A program made the translations under genes and the position numbers. From assembly GCF_014636315.1 (NCBI RefSeq), contig NZ_BMED01000002.1:744001-808000 (forward strand): a DNA stretch of 64,000 bases. Reading direction: 5' to 3'. Of the stretch, positions 9,821 to 19,560 are shown one piece after another (the stretch's first letter is position 1; each line of letters opens with the position of its first letter). The DNA comes from Parundibacterium terreum (GTDB lineage: Bacteria > Pseudomonadota > Gammaproteobacteria > Burkholderiales > Burkholderiaceae_D). Under the pieces are notes generated by a model. The model had not been told where the DNA came from and ran no database searches. It saw only the letters and a program-made list of their open reading frames with translations.

Positions 9821-9964
9821 GTAGGGTGTGATAGCGCAGCGTATCGCACCGAATGGTCGCCATAAAACGGGATATCGACATACGGGAAAGCGTAACGCAA
9901 AGACATTTTCTTGTAGATTGAAATAGTGCAAAACGGTGCGATACTCTGCGCTATCACACCCTAC
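9821..9964. repeat. Pair of inverted GTAG-type REP palindromes (REPIN-like)
   Basis: Left unit 9821-9850 and right unit 9935-9964 are 30-bp inverted copies with one mismatch, separated by 84 bp. Each unit begins (outer end) with GTAG and folds into a hairpin, GGTGTGATA/TATCGCACC around GCGCAGCG. The GTAG tetranucleotide plus hairpin is the hallmark of REP elements moved by RAYT transposases, and two in opposite orientation form a REPIN. Related single units occur at 54793-54823 and 59832-59862. Confidence 0.75.
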
Positions 9965-10010
9965 GTTTTCCACACCCCTCGCAAAAATGCCAAGCGCAAT
10001 GGCCCGCCCT

Positions 10011-11999
10011 CTACACCTTCATCGGCAAAATCACCATCTGCAAACCCTCGAAATGCAAGCGCCGCTGTATCGCTAGCGCAGCCTGATTGTGCAGCAGACG
10101 GGTGAACCAGTTGTCGGTTTCAAAGACCAGCTTGCTGGTGAAGAAAATCGCGTTCGGATAATCTTCGCTGACCTCTTCGCACAGATCAGTGACTTCATTG
10201 ACGACATCGGTGCCGAAGCTCAGGTAGGAAGCCGAGGCCATATTATGGCTATGGCAAAAATCGACGAAGTACTTCAGCGTTGCATCGGCTTCGGTGCGCA
10301 TCTGCTCCAGCGCGCCCTCGCCGCCATACGCGTGCGAATCCACGGTCCTGGCATTGATGAAGATAAAATTCTTGAAGTGGTCCGGGAACATCCGCAATAC
10401 CCACAACAGCGCATGCAAGCCGCCGCCGCGTGAATTGCCCACGATGAAAACTGCGGTTTGCTTGCTGGGGTCCGGCTCTACCGGGCCGACGTGATGACCC
10501 ATGGGCTGGCTGGCGAAGACTGAATCGACCGAGCGGATCGCTTTCTTGGTATCGCGGTAGTGCTTGCGCACATAGATGCAGCCGCTGGCGATCACGGCGA
10601 TGATGGCAATCGTTGCCCAGCCGCCCTCGGTAAAGCGCTCTGCCAGCAGTATGGCCAGGATGCCGGCGCAGATAATGAAGCCGGTCAGCGACAGCAGAAA
10701 ACGCCGGCGCCAGTGCTGCAGCTTCTTGCGTTTGCGCCACCAGTACAGGCACAGGCCGCACAGGGAAATGGCAAAGGTCAGGAACACCGAGATGGAATAC
10801 AGCACGACCAGCAAGGTCACGCTGCCACGGGTCCAGAACAGGATGGCCAGCGCTGCCAGCCCCAGCACCAGGATGCCGTTTTGCGTCACCAGCCGCGTGG
10901 ACAGATAGCGGAATTTATGCGGCACCCAGGAGTCGCCCGCCATATTCGACAGCACTGCAGGCCCACCCAGAAAACCGGTATTGGCAGCCACAAACAACAG
11001 GCCGGCTTCAAACGCCAGCACGATCACCAGCAGGCTGCTGTTGACCAGCGGGCCGCCCAGGCCCATGTGCGCGATGATGCTCTTAAAGGTGGTCGCGTTC
11101 AGCGTTTCACCGGGCACCGGCTGCGCATTCCACAACAGATACAGCAGGATGATGCCGCCAGCGGTAAACGCCAGTGACAGCGCCATATACAGCATGGTGA
11201 CCTTGCCGGTGCGCACGCGCGGTTCCGCCAGGATATTGACGTTATTGGACACGGCTTCCAGGCCGGTATAGGTACCGCCGCCCTGCGAGTAAGCCAGCAG
11301 CAGCATCGCAGCGACGCCGGTCCAGCCTATGTTCTTGGCCAGCTCGCCGGTTTCTGCCAGGGTGGACGGCACCAGTTCCGGCAGATTGGAGGCATGCGCA
11401 AACACACCGTATACGATCAGCACAAAATGCGTGGCGACAAAGCCGAGGAAAATCGGCAACAGGATCTTGATTGCCTCTTTCAGGCCGCGCAGGTTGAGGA
11501 TGATCAGCACGCCGATGAAAAAAGCCTCGGCCCACAATTTGTAATCCTGGAAGGCCAGCGGTAGGAAGGATGCGATCGCATCCACGCCGGACGCAACCGA
11601 AATCGAAATCGTCAATACATAATCGAGTATCAGCGCACAGCCTGAGATCAACCCCATATACGGGCCAACCAATTTGGTCGCCACGCGGTAACCGCCGCCG
11701 CCGGTAGGAAATAGTTCGATGACCTGGTTATACGCCAGCGCGATGATGAACACCGTGACCGCCGTCGCAATCGCCATATACAGGCCGAGGTGCGCATGCG
11801 CACCGAGCGCGCGGAAAGTTTCTTCCGGACCGTAAGCCGACGAGGACAGGCCATCCGCCCCCAGCCCTACCCAGGCCAGGAAAGCCACCAGCGCCATCGA
11901 ATGGCGGGTATCGCTTTGCATCGGGTCCAGCGCCTTGCCCAATACCAGTTCTTTTATTTTTCTTTTTTTCATGTCGGGTGACAGCCACGCGGCCATCAT
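10011..11999 (-). CDS. APC-family permease, KimA-like (probable cation or amino-acid transporter)
   Basis: 662 aa. An N-terminal cytoplasmic segment is followed by about 12 membrane helices (~35-500) and a soluble C-terminal domain (~505-662). Helix 1 carries GLGADGLSSSAYGPEE, and TGGGGYR follows helix 2, both typical of the APC/KUP-related KimA (YdaO) potassium importers. The C-terminal domain (TAVFIVGNSRGGGLHALLWV) resembles the cytoplasmic domain of that family. Potassium as substrate is inferred from family only; amino acids remain possible. MMAAWLS is the longest start; Met10 (11972) is an alternative. Monocistronic, between a REP pair and tRNA-Leu. Confidence 0.8.
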   Translation of the reverse strand: MMAAWLSPDMKKRKIKELVLGKALDPMQSDTRHSMALVAFLAWVGLGADGLSSSAYGPEETFRALGAHAHLGLYMAIATAVTVFIIALAYNQVIELFPTGGGGYRVATKLVGPYMGLISGCALILDYVLTISISVASGVDAIASFLPLAFQDYKLWAEAFFIGVLIILNLRGLKEAIKILLPIFLGFVATHFVLIVYGVFAHASNLPELVPSTLAETGELAKNIGWTGVAAMLLLAYSQGGGTYTGLEAVSNNVNILAEPRVRTGKVTMLYMALSLAFTAGGIILLYLLWNAQPVPGETLNATTFKSIIAHMGLGGPLVNSSLLVIVLAFEAGLLFVAANTGFLGGPAVLSNMAGDSWVPHKFRYLSTRLVTQNGILVLGLAALAILFWTRGSVTLLVVLYSISVFLTFAISLCGLCLYWWRKRKKLQHWRRRFLLSLTGFIICAGILAILLAERFTEGGWATIAIIAVIASGCIYVRKHYRDTKKAIRSVDSVFASQPMGHHVGPVEPDPSKQTAVFIVGNSRGGGLHALLWVLRMFPDHFKNFIFINARTVDSHAYGGEGALEQMRTEADATLKYFVDFCHSHNMASASYLSFGTDVVNEVTDLCEEVSEDYPNAIFFTSKLVFETDNWFTRLLHNQAALAIQRRLHFEGLQMVILPMKV

Positions 12000-12109
12000 G
12001 ATCCTATGCGATATCCAGAAGCAGAATGATAGACCTAGCTGAATTCACAAACAACCCGGCCGGGCACTTGCAAATTTCTTTTTGTTACGTCATAATAGCT
12101 GTCTGCGTT

Positions 12110-12196
12110 GCCGAGATGGCGGAATAGGTAGACGCACGGGACTCAAAATCCCGCGCTGGAGACAGCGTGCCGGTTCGATTCCGGCTCTCGGCACCA
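12110..12196 (+). tRNA. tRNA-Leu (anticodon CAA)
   Basis: Acceptor GCCGAGA (12110-12116) pairs with TCTCGGC (12186-12192), then A and encoded CCA. The anticodon stem CGGGA/TCCCG encloses loop CTCAAAA (anticodon CAA, reads UUG). A long variable arm (class II) and a GGTTCGATTCC T-arm are present. Confidence 0.97.
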
Positions 12197-12224
12197 AATA
12201 ATTTAGTAAATTAGCACCAACATC

Positions 12225-12252
12225 AGGCTCTCGGACACGAGGGCCTTTTTGT
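12225..12252 (+). terminator. Intrinsic terminator after tRNA-Leu
   Basis: aggctctcg pairs with cgagggcct (one G-T wobble) around gaca and is followed by a T-rich run. Confidence 0.75.
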
Positions 12253-12428
12253 TTTTCTTCCGCAAAACTGGCGTTTCCGACAAACTAGCCCCCCCGCTAT
12301 CATGCACCCGCATCTAAAATGCCACGCGGTGCAGTCAAATAAAGTTAAAAATATACCAAAATCTAACGGGTTCACAAAAGTTGGGCTTCCTCATGCCGGC
12401 CAGCTCTGTATTCAAATTTATCGAACAA

Positions 12429-14594
12429 TCAGCGAGAAACCGCCTGGAAGTATTCACTCACGGATGGCTGTTTATCCTGTGGCGCCAAAATGTCCGAATC
12501 ATTTCCTAAATCTACCAGCACGGTTTTTCCTGCCGCCTGTTCTTTTGCCGCACCAACCCCGGGAGCAAGCCCGTAACGCTGATTGATATAGTTAAATTGG
12601 GTGTCACCTGCATTATTGACGTAACTATTTACATCTTTAGTAAATCGATTCAGCCGGTTAACTGTTCCTTCGGCGAGGGACAGATCAACCTCATTGAAAT
12701 CTGGACGTTTAAACCAGGGAGTATTGTGATATGTCATATGCAATTTTTCTGAAGTATCTGAACTTCCTAATCCATATCCGCTCCGTTTAATACTTACTGC
12801 TTTCTGAAACAAATCCGCCGCGCCAGACCAAAGCTGCCTTCCTCGATGTTGTACATTTTCTCGCACTCGCATTGTCGCCTTCGTATCATTGGGATTCGTT
12901 CCGACAAACCCACCTCCGCCGCCGTCAACCGGTGTAAAAGGTCCAACATGCGTGGAAGTTACATCTATGATTCTGGCAATTTCAGCATAGTGGTCTGCAT
13001 TTTTTAATTTGGCAGGAATGCTGCGTTGCGCAAACGAAAGGCCGGAAGTAGTATATCCACCATCGTCCTTAATTTCAGAGTGAGCCAAATGCATGGTCTC
13101 GTGAAACAAAGTAGCGACTGCGGACGGTAAGGGAGGAATTTGAGTAACATCCTGCACTAGGAGAAAAATTTTTGCCCCAAAGTTGGCATACCCACCAATT
13201 CCTACTCGTTGCGCAACTCCTCCAGAATCTATAAAAATATTGGAAAAAGTGAGTAATTTTGTGCGTGCCGTTGTAATTTTCCCCGCAGCAGTAGCTGCCG
13301 CATCCACAGAGTCGGTTGACCCCAGGGTGCCATCACCAAATACGGTTTCTAACGCTGCCTGGTTCGACGCGGCAGCATTCATTTTTGCAGCAGTCGCAGT
13401 TATAAGCGCTTGTATATAGAGGTCTGCGGCAGACGCTGTCACTGGCTTAACATCAAAACCTGATGAATCAAAACGCTGATCGGGATATTGCACCCGGATC
13501 AGATTGATTTTGGTAGTGAGGTTAGTTACCGACAAGTGCGCAACCAGATCGCTGATAGTTGGACGATCGCCATCAATTTGCAGGCTATCGGTCACCCACT
13601 GTTGGCGATCCGGGATAGCTTTGAGATCGAATATCGTCTCGATTAATGCACGGCGAGCGCCGTCAACGACCGCAGGTGTTGCTGTTGACAAGCCAGTTGG
13701 GTCCGCGACTCTGCGTTGCAGAGTTTTTCTCTGGCCGTTTAAATATTGGATCGGAACCTCGGCCGGCATCGTCGCTGCGGGGTTCCTAGTTTCAGCGTAA
13801 TCGGATTTTTTACCGGTAGTGAACTTGCGGGCGAATTGCATGCTATGAGAAAGCGCCTTTGCCCCCATCACATCCGCCTCAGCCTCCAAGCCCACATCGT
13901 CATTCACCGGTATCCCGGTCTTCATTTGCATAGTCGGCCTCACCCTGCCCTGGGCCTGCTGCACTACATGCCAGGCCTCATGCGGAAGATGTTGCTCCTG
14001 CCCGGGCGCGACATGGATTTCACTGCCTTGTGCGTACGCATGTGCATTCAACTGTGCAGGATTATTCGAGTTGTAGTGCACCTTGACATGGTCCATACTC
14101 ATGCCGGAGAGCGATTCGATGCCTGTTTTGAGCTGATTGGGCAAGCCAGTATCGTTGGTTTTTTCTGCTAGTTGCGTTGCGCCCTGCTCGGCAGATCTGG
14201 CTTGCACAAGCTCTTCGTCTTCTTCTCTTTGCACTGTGTCAAATTTGGCTTGCAGCGGCTCTTCCTGCTCGACCCGTTGTGCCGCTTCTTGAGAGTCAAT
14301 AAGCGGTATCTTCCTTTGCGCCGGCATTGCGGCATTTTGAAAATTTCTGCTGCTGGAGTGCTGTGCCTGGGACTGCAGTTGCGAAGATCGCGAGCTGCTA
14401 TTCATCACCGCAGACATGGCTAGAAGCTGGCCTGCTTGTACGCTGGTGTCGGCAGCTTCCTGAAGCTTTCTTTGCATCAGTGCTTCCGGGCGAGCATCAA
14501 CAACATGCGCTTGCTCAGCTTTCTGCAAACTTGGGGACATGGATGCATTCCCGACCTGCCTTGATTCGGACTGCCCAGCTAGATGCGTTTTCAT
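12429..14594 (-). CDS. eCIS cargo: DUF4157 leader with C-terminal second HExxH metallopeptidase-like domain
   Basis: 721 aa, no signal peptide. A disordered Gln/Ser/Ala-rich N-terminus (1-100) is followed by two acidic repeat units (QRVEQEEPLQAKFDTVQREEDEELVQA, ~105-133, split here by two QR motifs) and a DUF4157 domain (~149-245) with HEAWH at 205-209 and EAEAD near 237. A unique C-terminal region holds a second zincin motif, HETMH (498-502), with possible third ligands in DHYAEI (~534-539). DUF4157 proteins are established companions and payloads of contractile injection systems. Last gene of the eCIS operon, 96 nt after the membrane protein. It is probably a particle-delivered toxin; its substrate is unknown. 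The N-terminal half is shared with the divergent cargo at 40951-43113. Confidence 0.85.
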   Translation of the reverse strand: MKTHLAGQSESRQVGNASMSPSLQKAEQAHVVDARPEALMQRKLQEAADTSVQAGQLLAMSAVMNSSSRSSQLQSQAQHSSSRNFQNAAMPAQRKIPLIDSQEAAQRVEQEEPLQAKFDTVQREEDEELVQARSAEQGATQLAEKTNDTGLPNQLKTGIESLSGMSMDHVKVHYNSNNPAQLNAHAYAQGSEIHVAPGQEQHLPHEAWHVVQQAQGRVRPTMQMKTGIPVNDDVGLEAEADVMGAKALSHSMQFARKFTTGKKSDYAETRNPAATMPAEVPIQYLNGQRKTLQRRVADPTGLSTATPAVVDGARRALIETIFDLKAIPDRQQWVTDSLQIDGDRPTISDLVAHLSVTNLTTKINLIRVQYPDQRFDSSGFDVKPVTASAADLYIQALITATAAKMNAAASNQAALETVFGDGTLGSTDSVDAAATAAGKITTARTKLLTFSNIFIDSGGVAQRVGIGGYANFGAKIFLLVQDVTQIPPLPSAVATLFHETMHLAHSEIKDDGGYTTSGLSFAQRSIPAKLKNADHYAEIARIIDVTSTHVGPFTPVDGGGGGFVGTNPNDTKATMRVRENVQHRGRQLWSGAADLFQKAVSIKRSGYGLGSSDTSEKLHMTYHNTPWFKRPDFNEVDLSLAEGTVNRLNRFTKDVNSYVNNAGDTQFNYINQRYGLAPGVGAAKEQAAGKTVLVDLGNDSDILAPQDKQPSVSEYFQAVSR

Positions 14595-14690
14595 GGCGGC
14601 GAATTCCTAAGAAAGAAAATCGAGTTTTAATCTATCCCCTGGTGCTGGCGAAACAAAAAAATACACCTCCATGAATGAAGGCGCTTGCAG

Positions 14691-17600
14691 CTACACTTCG
14701 GAAATCGACGTAATTTCCTTACCGTTACTTACCCAATGTTCATTGCTCGCGGCGCTGTAGACGATATTGACTTCCAATTGATGGGCATTGAGTTTTTTCT
14801 CAAATGCTTTTGCTGCAGCCGCATCAATAATAGTCAGTGCCACCAGGGATTCTCCCGGCTGCAGTTTTTGCCCTACCAGTGGGGCGCCCTTCCACAATAC
14901 GTTATCGTTGGACTCCATGACCGACTCCAGAGCAGTCTTCACATCCGCCACTGGCTGGTGGTCCAGCAAAATTTCAATCTTTTTAATGATGGCGTATCCA
15001 GATCCGCGGTTTTTTATAATCCACTGAAAGCCTTGCTTATTGTTCTCTATGCTCCATGTCACAATCGGGAACCCCAGGCCCTGTCGCTGCGGTAGGCTAC
15101 GCTGCCGCAGCGGAACCTTGCGGCGTGCGCGCAGATAGCGGTAACCGAAAAGTGTGCCAAGCACAATAATGGCGGCGGCAATGATGAGGGGAAGGTGCCC
15201 TTGCGACAGGTTGACAAAGAAAGGGTCGTATACCAATAACAAAATGAAGATCACCACCGTCGGAATGACTATGAATGCATGCACCCACAAAAAATATTTT
15301 TTGATGAAATTCTGCACATTACAGGACCGAAAGAAAAAGACGGCAAGCCCAAGCGCCACCAGTACCAGGAAAGTCAGAATCAGTTGCAGCGCCCAACGAT
15401 TGACGCAGGCGAAGCTTTCCAGCGGATTGGGCAGATTGACACCAGTGCTTTGATTGCCGTAATTTTTTTGCAGGCAAACAGCGATCATCTTGGATTGCAA
15501 ACAGGATAAGCTGGTGTCCGTCACCGGCTGCGCCAGATTATCAAAGTTCGGCGCCCAAAATCCAACGCCGCCGAAGTTGTCTCGCACATAAATAATGTCG
15601 TCCTCAAGCTGCTGCCAGTTGCGGTTATCGAAGTGCAAGACCGGCAAAATGCTGCGGAAAAAATCTGCCCGCTGAAAGCCATGCATGGTGGCGTCGTTTT
15701 CTATATCCTGACGGAGTTTCTTTTTTGCATCGGAGCTCGGCTCATTCAGCAAGACGAGAATGAATTCATCGTTGTCGGGCGAACCCGCAGGCTTGCGTAG
15801 TTCGGTTGCCGCTTTCTTTTTGCGCAAACTCACAAGATTGGAAAAGCCGAAAGCGCCGGGGCCGCCATTGATTCCGGCGGACAGGACATTTTGCGATACC
15901 AGAATATTCAGCCACAGATTATGCTTATCCAGCTCGGTGCGAAGCAGCAAGTAAAATTCATTAAACAGGACCGTTGAATCGGTGTCGTCCGGATAATTGG
16001 GAAAGTAGAGCGTTACCCCGTCGCCGCGTCTCGGGCGTTTTGCCAAGCCAAAGCTGGCGTAAGGTTTGATCTTCGATGCTGCGTCCGTGAGCGGGGTTCG
16101 CAGCAACTGCATGATATTGGACAGCATCTTTTTAAAAACGGCTTTTTTATTCTGAGCTGAATAAGTTTTCCACTCTCCGTCCCAATCGTTTTTTTGTATC
16201 ATCCAATCGACTTTTGAATTGTATTGATCCGCAACGCGCATAAATTCGTTCTCGCTGTCGCTGCCGTCTGTGATATCAAAGCTATTCCCGCCTAGCCGAA
16301 AATCGCCGACATTATCGACACTTAAACCGTAATATGCCATACGATTCAGCATGCGAAAATTGATCGCTTGCACCGTTTTCTGATTATTCCAGTACGGGTA
16401 AAAACCGTACACGACACCTGGCAGATCGTCCAGCGCGCAACCGCATTTGCTGCCCTTGATTTTAATCGGAGCGATATCGTCGGGCATTTTTTTACGCGCA
16501 GCATTTTCGATGGCAACGCCCAGATAGGTCCGATAGATTTTTTGCACAATATCCTTGCCCTTGGCATTGGTGGCATCGTCGCAAATTTCTGCTTTTGCCC
16601 TCAATGCAGTGATCTGAGCAAATAGATCATCTATTCCTGTATCCACCTGCTTGCCGCCATCGACTGGATCTGGACGCAGTGCAGCCAGTTCTTGCTTGAA
16701 CAATCCCACGTCGTCATCGGAGACGCGCAGAGCGGCGACATAGGGGTTGTTGCTCGGCGAGTTCAGCCTGCACATGTCAAGCCCAAAGGCAATTTTGGAT
16801 ATCGCCGCACTGCGGAAGATGCTGATTTCCGGGTATTCCACATCCTTGATCTGTTCCAGCATGTGAACCACGGCGGTGGGCACGCCGGCATTTTGGACAT
16901 TCCCCTTGAGTTCCACTTTGATTGTATCCAGCGTCTGGGCATCAAGATGGTAGTTATCGAATACCTGTGTGGCATCAGCAATCACCGGGATCGCCGTGTC
17001 CTCCGGAGTAATCGATAATGTGCCGGCTGCAATTTTGTCAGCAATAAAAGTATCGAAGGCCTCGCGCGATTTCAAATATACGGTACCAAAAGAGCGTAGC
17101 TCATCCAGCACAGTTGCCGCCACAGTCCCCTCCTTTTTGAGCTTGTTCAACGCAGCTTCGTTGATCAGGAAACCGTTGAAGTCGGAGGCGTTCTTTTCAA
17201 CTACCGGCCACAAGGAATTGAGCAGGTAATCCCTGGCGCCCAGCGCTTGCAACAGCGCGACTTTCATTGCTTCAAGAGAGTTGAATTCCTTGTCTTTGAG
17301 CGTAGAGAGTATGGCGAAAACCCTGTCTTTACCTCCAAGCAGATCCAGGTCTGCCTGCTTGAGTGTATAAATGAAATAAGCGCCGGCATCTGTTTTTACC
17401 GCTGAGGCACGCGGGGCCGTTTTGCGGGAGGCCCGGAATCGGTTGACGAGATCAAGCAATTCCTGCTCATTGCCCTGGCGACGAATCAGAAAATCCTGAT
17501 TTTTCACTTGGTCTGGCAGGGCATCGTCCCAATTTTCAAACTCCTTACTCAATAAAATTCCTAATTCCGGCGGATGCGCCGCGCCAAACGCGGCGATGCG

Positions 17601-18197
17601 ATCCAGATTGCCCGGCAGACCTTTCGCATAGCCGGATTCAGTCGTAATCTTGAAGTTATAGCCATAGCGCTGCAACCACAGCAGCGTGATCGGACCGACG
17701 ATGCCATCATTCAATGGCTGTTCTTTCAACGCATAATCAAGTTTCCAATCCGGCAGGTTTTTATAAATAGCTTCCAGCTGCTTTTGCAATTGCAGAACCA
17801 AGGACTTGCTCAAGCCGGCGAAGTCTTCCCGGCGGATATTGCGGTTGTAGCCGACGGTGGTGTAAGTGCCTGATGCCGGCTTGGCCGGCTTGCTTTGCGC
17901 TGCCCCTGCTTTTTCATCTGCGGCAGGCTTAATATTGGCTTTGGTATCAGTTTTGCCACTGGCCTTGGGGTCGCCTTTAGCAGCAGCGTCGGTCGCGGGC
18001 GTGCTGGCGCTTGCCGGTGCTGTAGAAGCGCTGCTTACCGGCAGGCTTGCTTGTGCGACGCTGCCAGCCGGTGCAATAGCAATACTGCCTGCCACGATCA
18101 GTCCCGCCCATCGTCGCGCGCCGGATGACAACACCGGATAGAGGATCACAGGCTTAATTATTTTCTTCAGGTGGCGCAGATTGAAAAAATGTTTCAC
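14691..18197 (-). CDS. eCIS-associated membrane protein with degenerate GH18-like domain
   Basis: 1168 aa. A signal-type hydrophobic segment (29-50), an Ala/Pro/Lys-rich linker (50-110) and a peptidoglycan-binding-like segment (DGIVGPITLLWLQRYGY, 164-180) are followed by a long helical region. A GH18-barrel-like domain spans ~593-885: strand VVYGFYPYW, strand LNRMAYYGL, late FGGVGFWAPNF. Where GH18 chitinases have DxxDxDxE, this has GDGVTLYFPNYPDD (725-738), so the catalytic glutamate is missing. Three helices follow (~935-956, 969-990, 1002-1022) and a basic C-terminal tail that should be cytoplasmic. GTG start overlaps the ATPase stop (GTGA). A role anchoring the particle or binding the cell wall during assembly or release is inference. 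Confidence 0.75.
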   Translation of the reverse strand: MKHFFNLRHLKKIIKPVILYPVLSSGARRWAGLIVAGSIAIAPAGSVAQASLPVSSASTAPASASTPATDAAAKGDPKASGKTDTKANIKPAADEKAGAAQSKPAKPASGTYTTVGYNRNIRREDFAGLSKSLVLQLQKQLEAIYKNLPDWKLDYALKEQPLNDGIVGPITLLWLQRYGYNFKITTESGYAKGLPGNLDRIAAFGAAHPPELGILLSKEFENWDDALPDQVKNQDFLIRRQGNEQELLDLVNRFRASRKTAPRASAVKTDAGAYFIYTLKQADLDLLGGKDRVFAILSTLKDKEFNSLEAMKVALLQALGARDYLLNSLWPVVEKNASDFNGFLINEAALNKLKKEGTVAATVLDELRSFGTVYLKSREAFDTFIADKIAAGTLSITPEDTAIPVIADATQVFDNYHLDAQTLDTIKVELKGNVQNAGVPTAVVHMLEQIKDVEYPEISIFRSAAISKIAFGLDMCRLNSPSNNPYVAALRVSDDDVGLFKQELAALRPDPVDGGKQVDTGIDDLFAQITALRAKAEICDDATNAKGKDIVQKIYRTYLGVAIENAARKKMPDDIAPIKIKGSKCGCALDDLPGVVYGFYPYWNNQKTVQAINFRMLNRMAYYGLSVDNVGDFRLGGNSFDITDGSDSENEFMRVADQYNSKVDWMIQKNDWDGEWKTYSAQNKKAVFKKMLSNIMQLLRTPLTDAASKIKPYASFGLAKRPRRGDGVTLYFPNYPDDTDSTVLFNEFYLLLRTELDKHNLWLNILVSQNVLSAGINGGPGAFGFSNLVSLRKKKAATELRKPAGSPDNDEFILVLLNEPSSDAKKKLRQDIENDATMHGFQRADFFRSILPVLHFDNRNWQQLEDDIIYVRDNFGGVGFWAPNFDNLAQPVTDTSLSCLQSKMIAVCLQKNYGNQSTGVNLPNPLESFACVNRWALQLILTFLVLVALGLAVFFFRSCNVQNFIKKYFLWVHAFIVIPTVVIFILLLVYDPFFVNLSQGHLPLIIAAAIIVLGTLFGYRYLRARRKVPLRQRSLPQRQGLGFPIVTWSIENNKQGFQWIIKNRGSGYAIIKKIEILLDHQPVADVKTALESVMESNDNVLWKGAPLVGQKLQPGESLVALTIIDAAAAKAFEKKLNAHQLEVNIVYSAASNEHWVSNGKEITSISEV

Positions 18198-19534
18198 AAT
18201 GTTTTCCCATCCTTGATTAATTCCCTGCCGATACCGACGATCAGATCGTCCTGCACAATAAGCGCCCTGCCATTTTTCAAGGCACGGATCGCCGCATAGC
18301 GCGCTACGTTCAGCAGAGCGCCACCGGCTAATTCATATTTTTCTGCAATTTTCTGAAAATCAACATCACCCGCTATGCGCTCGGGATTGCTAAACAAGCC
18401 GCGCCATAGCCGTTTGCGCTGCTCGACGTCGGGCATGGCGAAATACACCTCGCTTTGAAAGCGCCGCGAAAAGGCCTGATCGATGTTCGCCTTGAGATTG
18501 GTAGCAAGGATAACGACGCCAGGAAAATCCTCCACCCGCTGCAAGAGATAGGAAACTTCCTGATTAGCGTGCCTGTCATTTGAGTTGCTGGTTTGAGTGC
18601 GCTTTCCAAACAGGGAATCGGCTTCATCAAAGAACAGGATCCAGTTTTTGTTCTGTGCCTGATCGAATACATTCGCCAGATTTTTTTCGGTTTCGCCGAT
18701 GTACTTGGACACCACCATCGACAGATCTATCCTGTACACGTCAGCCCCTACTGCTTTGCCTATCAGGCTGGCAGTCAACGTCTTTCCCGTTCCCGGCGGA
18801 CCATAAAACAAGGTGCGATAGCCCGGTTTGATTGCCTTGTCCAGCCCCCAAGCCTGCAAAATATGCTGAGGCTGCCTGAGCCAGGTCACGATATGATCTA
18901 TCTCCTCCATGACTTCTGGATTCAGCACCAGGTCCGCCCAATCCAGTTTGGTTTGCATTAGCTTGGCAGGGAAGTTTGCGCTGAAGTCCGGCTTATGCAC
19001 CTCCCCATCGGAAAGGCGTTGCAGATACTCGTTGCTCAGCATTAGTGCGGATCCCAACTGGGGCTCTCCGCTCGCCTGGTGATCGAATTTCAGCATGCCG
19101 CTGCGCGTAAAGAAATGCTCATCCTTGAACAGAGTGGCGACCTTGAATCGCTGCGCAAGATCAGCGCCGGCAAGCAAAAATGCAGCCGTTTCGCATGTAG
19201 GCAAAAAACCGGAGTGGATCTTGCCGCGCCAACCGCCAATCTCGCTATAGCCCCGTCCCAGGCTGGCGTTCTGCAGCAAAAACAGATCCAATACCTGCGG
19301 CCTCAGATGCGGCATGAACGCCAGCATCAGGACAAGACGCTCGGCAAAGCTCATATTGCACTCTCGCACCAGCTGCGCATAAGGGCTATCAGAGGCAGAA
19401 ATATCCGGCGGCGGGCATAGAATTTCGATATCGGGCGCAGAGTGATCCGCCTTGAAGTACGCATCAAAGCGGGCATTGCACACCTGGGTAAACCAGGTGA
19501 TCTCGCGTTCAAGGCAATCCGTGATGTCATTCAT
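18194..19534 (-). CDS. AAA+ ATPase of the eCIS (Afp15/Pvc15-like)
   Basis: 446 aa from the ATG at 19534, chosen over a TTG at 19570 that would overlap the tape-measure gene and lacks a ribosome site. A N-terminal helical domain (~1-200) is followed by an AAA+ module: Walker A GPPGTGKT (~245-252), pore-loop-like SKYIGETEKNL, Walker B ILFFDEAD (~297-304), sensor ATN and an arginine pair in SRRFQSE. Afp15/PVC15-type ATPases are conserved in eCIS loci and needed for assembly or cargo handling, probably as cytoplasmic hexamers. It sits between tape measure and membrane protein, in the usual order. Confidence 0.92.
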   Translation of the reverse strand: MNDITDCLEREITWFTQVCNARFDAYFKADHSAPDIEILCPPPDISASDSPYAQLVRECNMSFAERLVLMLAFMPHLRPQVLDLFLLQNASLGRGYSEIGGWRGKIHSGFLPTCETAAFLLAGADLAQRFKVATLFKDEHFFTRSGMLKFDHQASGEPQLGSALMLSNEYLQRLSDGEVHKPDFSANFPAKLMQTKLDWADLVLNPEVMEEIDHIVTWLRQPQHILQAWGLDKAIKPGYRTLFYGPPGTGKTLTASLIGKAVGADVYRIDLSMVVSKYIGETEKNLANVFDQAQNKNWILFFDEADSLFGKRTQTSNSNDRHANQEVSYLLQRVEDFPGVVILATNLKANIDQAFSRRFQSEVYFAMPDVEQRKRLWRGLFSNPERIAGDVDFQKIAEKYELAGGALLNVARYAAIRALKNGRALIVQDDLIVGIGRELIKDGKTL

Positions 19535-19560
19535 CGTGCATTCCCATTTGCTTATTCCTA

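Noticed and set aside
12110..12196. tRNA-Leu as an attachment site for the eCIS region
   Set aside because: The eCIS locus begins 230 bp away, but no direct repeat of the tRNA 3' end, integrase or excisionase is found in the window.
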